Origin: Acidobacteriota bacterium
GTDB lineage: Bacteria; Acidobacteriota; Thermoanaerobaculia; UBA5066
Reading direction: 5' to 3'
Assembly (NCBI GenBank): GCA_016716715.1
Contig: JADJVE010000002.1
Location: forward strand, 186,001-250,000
DNA: 64,000 bases
The notes under the pieces are model-generated. The model did not search any database, was not told the DNA's origin, and worked only from the letters and a program-made list of their open reading frames with translations. Both the position numbers and the translations under genes were made by a program. Of this stretch, positions 55,382 to 64,000 are shown piece after piece; within the stretch, counting starts at the first letter, position 1; every line of letters begins with the position of its first letter.

Positions 55382-56971
55382 ATGCACCCGGCGCCCGTTC
55401 GCACGACCCGCATCGCGATCGCCGCCGCCGTCCTCGTCGTCCTCCCGCTTCTTCTTCTGATTCTCCAGTTCGGCGCCGGACGCGACCAGGGCGTCTACCT
55501 CGTCGCCGCGCGGGCGATGGAATCCGGCGGTCTTCCCTATCGCGACGTCTGGGACATCAAGCCTCCGGGCATCTATTACCTTTATGGTCTCGCGCGCGCC
55601 GTCGGCGGCGCCGGCATGACGCCGGTCCGGGCCTTCGAGTGCGCCGCGCTCGCGTCGCAGATCGTGGCTTTCGCGCTCCTCACGCGAAGATTCACCGGGT
55701 CGATCCAGCCGGGTCTCTGGGGCGGAGCGCTCGCCGTGATCCTCCACGCGCAGCTCGAGTTCTGGCACACCGGCCAGCCCGAGAGCTTCGGCGGGCCTGT
55801 TCTCGCATGGGCGCTCGTTCTCGCGTCGACCTCCGGCCGCCGCCGCGGGGCGTGCCGGCTCGCGGCGGGAGCCCTGTTCGGCGCCGCGGGGCTCCTCAAG
55901 CCGCCTCTCGGAGGCGCGCTCGTGTCGACCGCCTTGATCCTGGCCTGGCGCGAGGCCCGGAGCGTGCCGCGGAGGCCCCTGCGCGCCGCCGCTTCGGTCG
56001 GCTCCACGCTTGCGCTGGGCGCGATCCTTCCCGTCGCCGCGACCCTCGCCTGGTTCGGGCTGCGCGGAGGGCTTCCGGACATGGCCGAGGTCTTTCGCGA
56101 CTTCGTTCCCCGCTACACGGCTCTCGCCTTCCGCGCCGATCAGCTTCCGAGCCTGACGTTTCGCGCGTTCACAGAATGGCTGTTCAGGTTCTCGAGCGTG
56201 ATCCCGGCCGGCATCGCTCTCCTGCTCTGGAGGCGCGAGCCGGACGAGGAGGGACGATGGGGGCTCGCCCTGATCGCGGGAGTCCTCGCGCCCCAGATTC
56301 TCGGGATCGCGCTGCAAGCGAAGTTCTTCGAGTACCACTACGGGGCGGCGCTGCCGTTCGGCGCGCTCCTCGCCGGTTGGGGCGCCGCGCGCGGGCTCGA
56401 GGTCTTCCGTGGACCCGTCTCCCGAGGGATCGGCGCCGGTCTTCTGATCCTGCTCATGCAGGCGCGGCCCGAGTCCCGGCCGCCGTTCCTCGACCACTGC
56501 GCCCGAAGGCTGCGTGCCGCGATCTCGGGATCAGAGCGCTTCGCGATCCTCGACGCGCTGCAATCCACCGGGGAGGTGGATGCCGCCGCGAACCGGGAAG
56601 CGGCGGCGTGGCTCCGGCGCGCGTCACCCCGCGACGCTCGCGTGTTCGTCTGGGGGTATGAGCCGGTGATCTACGAGGACTGCGGCCGCCTCCCCGCATC
56701 CCGGTACGTCTACAACGCCCCCCAACGCGCGCCCTGGTACGCGTCGATCGCGAAGCCCAGGCTTTTGTCCGATCTGGCCCTCCACCCGCCCGCCGCCATC
56801 GTCGTCGAACGCGGCGACGTCATTCCGCAGGTGACGGGGGACTCTCTGGACAGCGACCGCGCCCTGGAGAGCTTTGCCGGGCTCCGGACGCTCCTCGAGA
56901 CCGGCTACGAGGAAGAGAAGGGAACGGCGCGATTCCGGTACTTTCGGAGGAGTGCCGCTCAAAAAGAATAG
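55382..56971 (+). CDS. GT39-like membrane protein
   Basis: 529 residues, the only plus-strand gene of the glycan locus. Features: GAGRDQGVYLVAARAMESGGLPYRDVWDIKPPGIYYLYGLARAVGG, the typical first loop with DVWDxKPP, then several hydrophobic spans. This motif is characteristic of GT39/ArnT-related proteins that use polyprenyl-phosphate sugars. The last ~150 residues are soluble. The stop lies inside the groESL terminator stem. Confidence 0.82.
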   Translation: MHPAPVRTTRIAIAAAVLVVLPLLLLILQFGAGRDQGVYLVAARAMESGGLPYRDVWDIKPPGIYYLYGLARAVGGAGMTPVRAFECAALASQIVAFALLTRRFTGSIQPGLWGGALAVILHAQLEFWHTGQPESFGGPVLAWALVLASTSGRRRGACRLAAGALFGAAGLLKPPLGGALVSTALILAWREARSVPRRPLRAAASVGSTLALGAILPVAATLAWFGLRGGLPDMAEVFRDFVPRYTALAFRADQLPSLTFRAFTEWLFRFSSVIPAGIALLLWRREPDEEGRWGLALIAGVLAPQILGIALQAKFFEYHYGAALPFGALLAGWGAARGLEVFRGPVSRGIGAGLLILLMQARPESRPPFLDHCARRLRAAISGSERFAILDALQSTGEVDAAANREAAAWLRRASPRDARVFVWGYEPVIYEDCGRLPASRYVYNAPQRAPWYASIAKPRLLSDLALHPPAAIVVERGDVIPQVTGDSLDSDRALESFAGLRTLLETGYEEEKGTARFRYFRRSAAQKE

Positions 56972-56993
56972 GCCCGGCGTTTCCGCCGGGCCC
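56960..56993 (-). terminator. Intrinsic terminator of groESL
   Basis: A perfect 9-base stem GGCCCGGCG/CGCCGGGCC with loop TTTC lies at 56971-56992. On the minus strand it is followed by TATTCTTTTT, a T-rich tail, 27 bases past the groL stop. It also covers the end of the convergent 55382 gene. Confidence 0.85.
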
Positions 56994-57020
56994 AAATGAG
57001 AGGTCAGAGGGGGGAGAGGA

Positions 57021-58664
<1,644 letters not shown>

Positions 58665-58679
58665 GATGTGTGTGCTCCC

Positions 58680-58973
58680 TTACTTCGTCTCGACGATCGC
58701 GAGAACCTCGTCCTCACGGAGGATCAGGTACTCGGTCTCTTCGATCTTGATCTCGGTGCCGGCGTACTTGCCGATGAGGATGCGGTCGCCCTTCTTGACG
58801 TCGAGGGGAACCCGCTTGCCGTTGTCGTCGAACTTGCCTTCGCCGACGGCCTCGACCTTGGCTTCCATCGGCTTCTCTTTGGCCGTGTCGGGAATGATGA
58901 TCCCGCCGCGAACCTGCTCCTTGGGCTCCACGCGCTTGACCAGAATCCGGTCGTACAGGGGACGGACCTTCAT
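58680..58973 (-). CDS. groS: GroES co-chaperonin
   Basis: 97 residues from ATG 58973 with AAGGAG upstream. KVRPLYDRILVKRVEPKEQVRGGIIIPDTAKEKP contains the mobile loop (VRGGIIIPDTAKEKP), and VKKGDRILIGKYAGTEIKIEETEYLILREDEVLAIV is the typical C-terminal beta region. It caps the GroEL ring. Expression likely HrcA-controlled through the CIRCE at 59048. Confidence 0.97.
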   Translation of the reverse strand: MKVRPLYDRILVKRVEPKEQVRGGIIIPDTAKEKPMEAKVEAVGEGKFDDNGKRVPLDVKKGDRILIGKYAGTEIKIEETEYLILREDEVLAIVETK

Positions 58974-59047
58974 GAGTGACTCCTTTCCTTCGAAAGACGG
59001 TGAGGGGCGATGCCCTCGAATTGATTCGGTTGCCCGCGGGGGTCCTG

Positions 59048-59074
59048 TTAGCAGAACCTCGTCACGAGTGCTAA
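59048..59074 (-). promoter_or_regulatory. CIRCE-like HrcA operator
   Basis: TTAGCAGAA, nine bases, then GAGTGCTAA. The right arm is perfect, the left arm matches 6 of 9 bases (consensus TTAGCACTC). It lies directly between the -10 and the groS start. Confidence 0.85.
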
Positions 59075-59076
59075 GG

Positions 59077-59105
59077 ACGATATGCACGGACACAGGATCT
59101 GTCAA
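59077..59105 (-). promoter_or_regulatory. groESL promoter
   Basis: On the minus strand TTGACA (59100-59105), 17 bases, then TATCGT (59077-59082). The CIRCE overlaps the expected start. An 8-base perfect inverted repeat (ACAGGATC/GATCCTGT, 59092-59114) is centred on the -35. Confidence 0.8.
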
Positions 59106-59138
59106 GGATCCTGTTAGATTCTTTGTAAACTATTGAAT

Positions 59139-59155
59139 AGAAGATTCTTAGAAGG
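59139..59155 (+). repeat. Low-GC motif copy in the groESL upstream gap
   Basis: AGAAGATTCTTAGAAGG, in the intergenic region between groS and the aminotransferase gene (58974-59181). Confidence 0.5.
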
Positions 59156-59181
59156 CATGTGGGTCGCGGGCCAACGCGAGT

Positions 59182-60342
59182 TCAGCTCTTCGAGAACTCC
59201 GCGAGAGTGGCCGCCAGAAACGCCTTCTGAGCATCCTCGAGCTCCGGGAAAACCGGCAGGGCGAGCGTTTCCTTCGCGGCCCGCTCGGACTCCGGGAAGT
59301 CGCCGGCCCTGTGTCCGAGGGGCGCGAAGCACTCCTGCAGATGGAGCGGGACCGGGTAGTAGATCGCGCAGCCGATCTTCTTTTCCTCGAGCAGCGCCTT
59401 GAGCGCGTCGCGGCGGCCGCCCCCGACGCGGACGACGAACTGGTTGTAGACGTGGTGCCGGCCCGCAGACTCGCGCGGGAACTTCAGGCCGCCCTTCTCG
59501 AACGGCAGGCCGCCGGCTTCGAGGGTGCGCCGCTCGATGTCCTTCGCGTTCGCCCGGCGTGCCTCGGCCCAGCCGTCGAGGTGCGGGAGCTTCACGTGGA
59601 GGACGGCCGCCTGGAGCGCGTCGAGGCGGAAGTTGCCGCCCACGAACTTGTGGTGATAGCGGCTCGTCTCGCCGTGCATGCGCATGGCCTTGAGTTTCGC
59701 GGCGAGCGCGTCGTCGTTCGTGGTCACCATCCCGCCGTCTCCGAAGCCGCCGAGGTTCTTGGACGGGAAGAACGAGAACGCGCAGGAATCGCCGAGCGCG
59801 CCGGCCTTGACGCCCCTGTACGCGGCGCCGAGGGACTGGCAGGCGTCCTCGAGGACGTGGATCCCCTTCTTCTTTGCGATCTCGCGGATCGGGTCCATGT
59901 CCGCGCACTGGCCGTAGAGGTGGACGGGTTGGATCGCCTTCGTCTTCGCCGTGAGCGCCCGCTCGAGCCTGGCCGGGTCGAGATTGAACGACTCCGGCTC
60001 GATGTCGACGAAGACGGGCCGCGCGCCGAGGCGCGCGACGGCGCCCGCCGAGGCGAAGAACGTGTAGGGCGAGGTCACGACGTCGTCGCCCGGGCCGATC
60101 CCGAGCGCCATCATCACGGCGAGCTGCGCGTCGGTGCCGGACGACATCCCGACGGCGTGTTTGGCGCCGACGTAGGCGGCGATGGCCTTCTCGAAGGCCT
60201 CGACGCGGGGGCCGAGGATGAAGTACTGGCTCTCGTAGACCTCCGCGGTCACGCGGAGCATCTCGTCTTTCACGGTGGCGTACTGCTTCTTGAGGTCGAG
60301 GAGGGGGACGGGGGTGGCGGGAGGAGCGCTGATCGTCGTCAC
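59182..60342 (-). CDS. DegT/DnrJ/EryC1-family PLP aminotransferase
   Basis: 386 residues. Typical blocks: VPLLDLKKQYATVKDEM, MSSGTDAQLAVMMALGIGPGDDVVTSPYTFFASAGAVARLGARPVFVDIEP and the PLP-lysine region FSFFPSKNLGGFGDGGMVTT. These enzymes transaminate keto-sugar nucleotides, giving amino sugars for glycans, which fits the locus to the left. Also QPVHLYGQCADMDPI and LEDACQSLGAAYRG. The start is supported by MTTISAPPATPVPLLDLKKQY. Confidence 0.93.
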   Translation of the reverse strand: MTTISAPPATPVPLLDLKKQYATVKDEMLRVTAEVYESQYFILGPRVEAFEKAIAAYVGAKHAVGMSSGTDAQLAVMMALGIGPGDDVVTSPYTFFASAGAVARLGARPVFVDIEPESFNLDPARLERALTAKTKAIQPVHLYGQCADMDPIREIAKKKGIHVLEDACQSLGAAYRGVKAGALGDSCAFSFFPSKNLGGFGDGGMVTTNDDALAAKLKAMRMHGETSRYHHKFVGGNFRLDALQAAVLHVKLPHLDGWAEARRANAKDIERRTLEAGGLPFEKGGLKFPRESAGRHHVYNQFVVRVGGGRRDALKALLEEKKIGCAIYYPVPLHLQECFAPLGHRAGDFPESERAAKETLALPVFPELEDAQKAFLAATLAEFSKS

Positions 60343-60365
60343 GCGTCTACGCTACACCAGACGGG

Positions 60366-61385
60366 CTATACCAGCCCGCGGCTCACGAGCTCGGACTTGG
60401 CCCAGGCGTAGACGACCGGCGCGAGCACGACGCCGGGAATTCCGAACGCCGCCTCCATCACGAGGATCGCGAGCAGCGTCTCCCACGCGGACGCGCCGAT
60501 ACGCCCGCCGACGATCCTGGCGTTGAGGAGGTACTCGAGCTTGTGGACGACGACGAGGAACGTGAGCGAGCCGGCGGCGGCCCACGGCGACACCCCGAGC
60601 GCGACGAGGACGATCACCGTGTTCGAGATGAGGTTTCCCGCTACCGGGACGAGCCCGCACAGAAACGTAATGGCCACGAGCGTGCCCGCGAGCGGAAGCC
60701 GGACCCCGAAGAGCGGCAGGACCGCGAACACGAAGAGCGCCGTCAGCACCGTGTTCACGGCCGAGATTTCGATCTGGGCCTTCGCGACGGACCGGAAGCT
60801 CTCGCCGAACCGGCGCAGGCGCTCGGAGAGCGCGGCCGCGAGCCGGCCCGGGCTCTCCGACGGGGCGCGAAAGAAGACGAGAACGCCGACCACGGACCCG
60901 AGGAGCGCGTGGAGGAGGCCGCGCGCGCCCACGGTGCCCGCGTGGCGGAGCGCGCCCGCGTGCTCGCGCAGCCAGCCGGCAACCGCCTCGGTCGAGCCTC
61001 CGTGCGCCGGAAGCGGGAGCGACACTCCTGACGCCTCGAGCGTCTCCTTCAGGCTCGCGAGCGTCTCCCCCATCTTCTCGAGGACAGCCGGCAGGTCCCC
61101 CACCCGGCCGCGCACGAAGCCCCAGAGAAGGACGATCGCGAGCGTGACGAGGCCGGCGGCGACGAGGCCGAGGACGGCCGCGGCGAGCGCACGCGCGAGG
61201 CCGTGCGAGACCCGCCCGCCGCGGAGTCGCCGCGCCATCGACTGCAGGAGCGCCCAGGCGAGGAATCCCGCGAGGAGCGCCGGCACGAGGTGAAGGAGCA
61301 ACGCCGCCAGCAGCGCGAGCGCCGCAAGGACGAACGAGGCCTTCTCGACAGGCGTGGCCGGGACGAGGGCGGGGGCGTCGGTCAT
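60366..61385 (-). CDS. AI-2E-family permease
   Basis: 339 residues, about eight hydrophobic segments. The family region is VRLPLAGTLVAITFLCGLVPVAGNLISNTVIVLVALG and LVVVHKLEYLLNARIVGGRI. Members transport AI-2 or other small molecules, or act as Na+/H+ antiporter-like proteins; the substrate is unknown. Its start overlaps the acyltransferase stop (ATGA). Confidence 0.87.
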   Translation of the reverse strand: MTDAPALVPATPVEKASFVLAALALLAALLLHLVPALLAGFLAWALLQSMARRLRGGRVSHGLARALAAAVLGLVAAGLVTLAIVLLWGFVRGRVGDLPAVLEKMGETLASLKETLEASGVSLPLPAHGGSTEAVAGWLREHAGALRHAGTVGARGLLHALLGSVVGVLVFFRAPSESPGRLAAALSERLRRFGESFRSVAKAQIEISAVNTVLTALFVFAVLPLFGVRLPLAGTLVAITFLCGLVPVAGNLISNTVIVLVALGVSPWAAAGSLTFLVVVHKLEYLLNARIVGGRIGASAWETLLAILVMEAAFGIPGVVLAPVVYAWAKSELVSRGLV

Positions 61386-62728
61386 GGCGCGCGATTATCC
61401 GCCGCCGCGGCGGCGACCTCCGCGAGCCGGTCGCACCGGGCGACCAACGCGTCGCGTTCGGCCCGGAGGCGCGCGATCGCGCCCGGCGCGAAGAGGAGAG
61501 CGACCAGCTCCCGTGCCTGCCTTTCGCGCAAGGAGGCGTACTCGAAGAAGAAGAGAGAAGAGATTCCTGCGAATGGAAGAAGGGCCAAGGCGAGGGCGGC
61601 CCAGGCCGCGCCGCCGAAGATCCAGGCGAGCGAAGCCCATCCGGCGAGCGCGAGGGGGAAGAGGACGACTCCCGCGATCAGCTTGTAGAGCGCGATCTGA
61701 TCGCGCTCCTTCACGACCCCGGGCGCGCGCTTCGCGACGAATCCGCACAGGCGGTAAGGAACCCACCAGGCCATGACGCCGAGGACGGCGATGGGGAGAC
61801 CGAGGACGATCACGGCGAGGGCCTTCAACGTGTGCCACAGGATCGTCCGCGCCGGAGCCGGGGAGTCGAGAGAAGAGAAAGACAACGAGAGCTTTCTTAG
61901 AAGGTGGTCGAGGGCACGCACTCTCCGCACGAGTGAAGTCACCTCGCCGGGATGCGTTTCTTCCAGCGAGCCGCGCGCCTCGAGAATCAGCTGCCGAATG
62001 CGCAGGGAGCGTTCGAGGTGCCCTACCCCCTCTTCACCTTCTAAGAAATCTTCGCTTATCCTCTCCCCGTAGAGCGCATCCACCGCCGCGGCGACCTCGT
62101 GGTCCCGCCAGTCGTCTGCATTGAGGGTGACGACCTCGAGCGCGGCGGCCATGGCCGCGGTCCAACCCTCGACGCCCGGATCGGCCGGCGGCGCCACCGG
62201 CGCGCCGAGCTTCACGAGAACGTCGGACCGGAAGATCTCCTTCTCCGAGAACCAGAGGCCCATCGGGACGACCACGGGGGATTTCTTTGAAAGTAGGAGG
62301 ACGCGGGCGGCGCCGGTGCGCAGTTCGGAGAGTCGGGGGTCCGAGTGCGACCGGCCTTCGGGAAAGATCAGGACGGCGCCATCCCCATCCAGAATCGCAG
62401 CGAGCCTCTCGAACGCCGCCTCGTTCCTCTCTTCCCCCTTCAAGGAAATCCCCGGTTCCCCCTCCCCCTTTCTCACTACTGGCACGCAGCCGAGGAGGTC
62501 GAGGATCGAGCGGAGGACGGGGATCTTCCAGAGCGTCGACTTCGCGACGAAGACGACGGGCCGCGGCAGCGCGGCGAGGGCCACCATCGGATCGACGAGG
62601 CCGTTGGGGTGATTCGCGACGAAGAGAATCGGCCCGTCCGGCGGCGCGTGCGCAACGCCGGAGACCTCGATGCGCCGGTAGAAGAGGCGGACGAGAGCGC
62701 GGGCGAGAGCGAGGACGGCGGATCTCAC
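61382..62728 (-). CDS. 1-acylglycerol-3-phosphate acyltransferase-like protein
   Basis: 448 residues from GTG 62728, overlapping the MFS stop (GTGA). The acyltransferase motif is in PILFVANHPNGLVDPMVALAAL (NHPNGLVDP replacing NHxxxxD) and LIFPEGRSHSDPRLSELRTGAARV (FPEG). A long C-terminal region with coiled and membrane segments follows (ILWHTLKALAVIVLGLPIAVLGVMAWWVP). It probably acylates glycerolipids. Five copies of the low-GC motif lie within this gene. Confidence 0.85.
   Translation of the reverse strand: MRSAVLALARALVRLFYRRIEVSGVAHAPPDGPILFVANHPNGLVDPMVALAALPRPVVFVAKSTLWKIPVLRSILDLLGCVPVVRKGEGEPGISLKGEERNEAAFERLAAILDGDGAVLIFPEGRSHSDPRLSELRTGAARVLLLSKKSPVVVPMGLWFSEKEIFRSDVLVKLGAPVAPPADPGVEGWTAAMAAALEVVTLNADDWRDHEVAAAVDALYGERISEDFLEGEEGVGHLERSLRIRQLILEARGSLEETHPGEVTSLVRRVRALDHLLRKLSLSFSSLDSPAPARTILWHTLKALAVIVLGLPIAVLGVMAWWVPYRLCGFVAKRAPGVVKERDQIALYKLIAGVVLFPLALAGWASLAWIFGGAAWAALALALLPFAGISSLFFFEYASLRERQARELVALLFAPGAIARLRAERDALVARCDRLAEVAAAAADNRAP
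61890..61907 (+). repeat. Low-GC motif copy in the acyltransferase gene
   Basis: AGCTTTCTTAGAAGGTGG, antisense to the gene. A weak copy lies at 61556 (AGAGATTCCTGCGAATGG). Confidence 0.45.
62030..62055 (-). repeat. Low-GC motif copy in the acyltransferase gene, sense
   Basis: GAAGATTTCTTAGAAGGTGA on the minus strand, continuing GAGGG; encodes E-D-F-L-E-G-E-E. Confidence 0.5.
62279..62300 (+). repeat. Low-GC motif copy in the acyltransferase gene
   Basis: GGATTTCTTTGAAAGTAGGA, antisense to the gene; the gene reads S-K-K-S-P. Confidence 0.5.
62429..62453 (-). repeat. Low-GC motif copy in the acyltransferase gene, sense
   Basis: GGGGATTTCCTTGAAGGGGG on the minus strand; the gene reads I-S-L-K-G-E-E. 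Confidence 0.5.
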
Positions 62729-64000
62729 GGCGCCTGCGTGTCGCGCGGGAACTTCACCTTCAGGAACGCCCCTATTGCGAGCGCGAGGACCGCGAAGAGA
62801 ACGCCGACGCCAGCGCGGTAGCCGGCCGGGCTCCGGTCCGGGAACAGCGCGAGCGTCCCCGCCCACACGAACGGCCCGAGGACCGAGGCCGCCTCGCCCG
62901 CGAGCGTGAAGAAGCCGAAGAACTCCGTCATCCGCTCCTTCGGGACGAGCGCGATGAGGCCGAGGCGGCCCGTGACCTTGATGCCGCCGAGGCCGATGCC
63001 CGCGAGAACGCCGACGAGCGTGAAGGCCTTCGGATCCCGCACGAGGAGCGCGAGCGCGAAGACCAGGACCCAGTTGAAGAGCGCGACGAGCGTCGCCGTC
63101 CGGATCGTGACGCGCTGGCAGAGCCAGCCGTAGAGAAGGCCCCCGACGACGGCGACGGCCGTCGCGACGAGGAGCAGCACCTGCACCTGCCCGTCCGTGA
63201 GACCCACGGCGTACTTCGAGTACGTCGCCATCTGGATCTGAATCGTGTGGATGACGTCGATGTAGAGGAAGTTCGAGACGAGAAACCACAGCAGCGCGGG
63301 CGTCTGAGGCAGCGACCGGATCGTATGGAGAACATCCCGGACAGGGGACGAAGACGAAGAGAGAGATTCCTTTGAAGGTGAAGAGGGACCCGAAGCCCGC
63401 TCTGGGGCGCGCGCAGAGACTCCCGAGCCTTCCGCCTTCGGCAGGCGCGCGAAGAACAGCAGCGGGACGGCCGCGGCGAACCACAGCAGCGCCGTCGGTA
63501 CGTAGGCGTTCCGCCGCACCCAGGCCTCATTCACACTCGAAGAAACAGGCGCGACCGAAATCGCGTCGCAGATCGCCCGGATCGCGTCGGGCATTTGCGT
63601 ACGGATGCTTCCGGAAACAAAAGGCAGCACGAGGAACATCGCGAGAAGCGAGCCGATGTAGCCCGCCGCGACTCCGAAGCCCGACACGCGTCCCGCGTTC
63701 GAGGCGTCCGAAACGTCCGGGAGCATCGCGTTGTAGAAGACGTACGCGCACTGGAACGCGACGTTCGCGAGCGCGAAGAGGACGAGAACCTGCGCGACGG
63801 GCCCGGGCGCAGCGACGAGGGCCGTGAGCGCGACTCCGGCGAGGACGAACGGCACGAGGAAGCGGCGCTTGCCCTGGCGGTCCGCGAGGTGCCCGAGGAA
63901 CGGAGCCGCGACCGCGACGACGGCCATCGAGAGCCCGAACGCGAGCGAAAACTTCTCGTTCCCGCGCGGGACGCGTCCCGCGACGTCGAGCGGCAGGTGG
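62725..64000 (-). CDS. MFS transporter (UMF1/Atg22-like), 5' end outside the window
   Basis: At least 425 residues visible; the frame is open past 64000, and the ATG at 63927 lies inside the family's conserved region, so it is not the start. Twelve-span type: APFLGHLADRQGKRRFLVPFVLAGVAL, AYVFYNAMLPDVSDASNAGRVSGFGVAAGYIGSLLAMFLVL and VPKERMTEFFGFFTLAGEAASVLGPFVW, which suit the UMF1 (COG2270) group. A Ser-rich central loop carries one copy of the low-GC motif. Substrate unknown. Confidence 0.87.
   Translation of the reverse strand, partial: HLPLDVAGRVPRGNEKFSLAFGLSMAVVAVAAPFLGHLADRQGKRRFLVPFVLAGVALTALVAAPGPVAQVLVLFALANVAFQCAYVFYNAMLPDVSDASNAGRVSGFGVAAGYIGSLLAMFLVLPFVSGSIRTQMPDAIRAICDAISVAPVSSSVNEAWVRRNAYVPTALLWFAAAVPLLFFARLPKAEGSGVSARAPERASGPSSPSKESLSSSSSPVRDVLHTIRSLPQTPALLWFLVSNFLYIDVIHTIQIQMATYSKYAVGLTDGQVQVLLLVATAVAVVGGLLYGWLCQRVTIRTATLVALFNWVLVFALALLVRDPKAFTLVGVLAGIGLGGIKVTGRLGLIALVPKERMTEFFGFFTLAGEAASVLGPFVWAGTLALFPDRSPAGYRAGVGVLFAVLALAIGAFLKVKFPRDTQAP
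63361..63387 (+). repeat. Low-GC motif copy in the MFS gene, antisense
   Basis: GAGATTCCTTTGAAGGTGAA, continuing GAGGG. The gene reads P-S-S-P-S-K-E-S-L, a Ser-rich loop. Confidence 0.5.

Overview
The window is 64 kb of GC-rich, gene-dense bacterial chromosome with almost no intergenic space. Its features are a soluble Ser/Thr kinase fused to a CsgG-like domain and TPRs, a KdpD split into two genes around a kdp operon that also carries a beta-barrel protein, CIRCE-regulated groESL, and many glycan and envelope genes. Together they point to a Gram-negative, probably an acidobacterium-like lineage. That placement is inference from gene content, not from a marker gene. No tRNA, rRNA, CRISPR array, transposase or phage gene was seen, and no gene-free stretch exceeds about 210 bases.

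Layout. 1-6.0 kb: the end of an unknown gene, then a leftward group of a TPR Ser/Thr kinase, a small protein of three 26-residue repeats, a small secreted protein and a secreted YVTN-propeller phosphoesterase. 6.1-19 kb: potassium homeostasis. lpdA is followed by the membrane/kinase half of KdpD, kdpE, an outer-membrane barrel, a 27-residue micro-ORF, kdpF, A, B, C and the sensor half of KdpD, then a convergent KimA-like potassium transporter. Two long, similar promoter-region sequences with tandem TTTAG half-sites lie before the barrel-kdp operon and before a small membrane protein gene beside the transporter; they look like KdpE targets. 19-21.6 kb: bfd-bfr iron storage, a GntR/slipin pair and an Rrf2 regulator. 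21.7-25.2 kb: a sulfate ABC transporter whose two permeases are fused in one frame. 25.2-28.3 kb: a small secreted protein and a GH63-type glycosidase. 28.4-30.4 kb: a bufferin-type RiPP cluster (12-Cys precursor, DUF692/MNIO enzyme, DUF2063 partner), likely for copper or other metal stress. 30.4-46.9 kb: mixed metabolic and envelope genes (CDGSH, thioredoxin-like, LOG, Nudix, acyl-CoA ligase, two SerA-type dehydrogenases, DUF1015, RRM protein, D-aminoacylase-like hydrolase, MsbA-like exporter, saccharopine dehydrogenase-like protein, small EmrE/EamA-like carrier). 46.9-57 kb: a surface-glycan locus with glycosyltransferases, two FkbM methyltransferases and GT39-type membrane proteins, mostly joined by 4-base stop/start overlaps. 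57-59.2 kb: groESL with promoter, a CIRCE variant and terminator. 59.2-64 kb: a sugar aminotransferase, an AI-2E-type permease, an acyltransferase and an MFS protein running off the edge.

Two signals run across the annotation. A short low-GC motif (core GATTTCTTAGAAGG) recurs about a dozen times in both orientations and several reading frames, five of them inside one acyltransferase gene, so it is conserved as DNA rather than as protein. Two genes (KdpD kinase half, D-aminoacylase) have no ATG, GTG or TTG that could give their evident N-termini.
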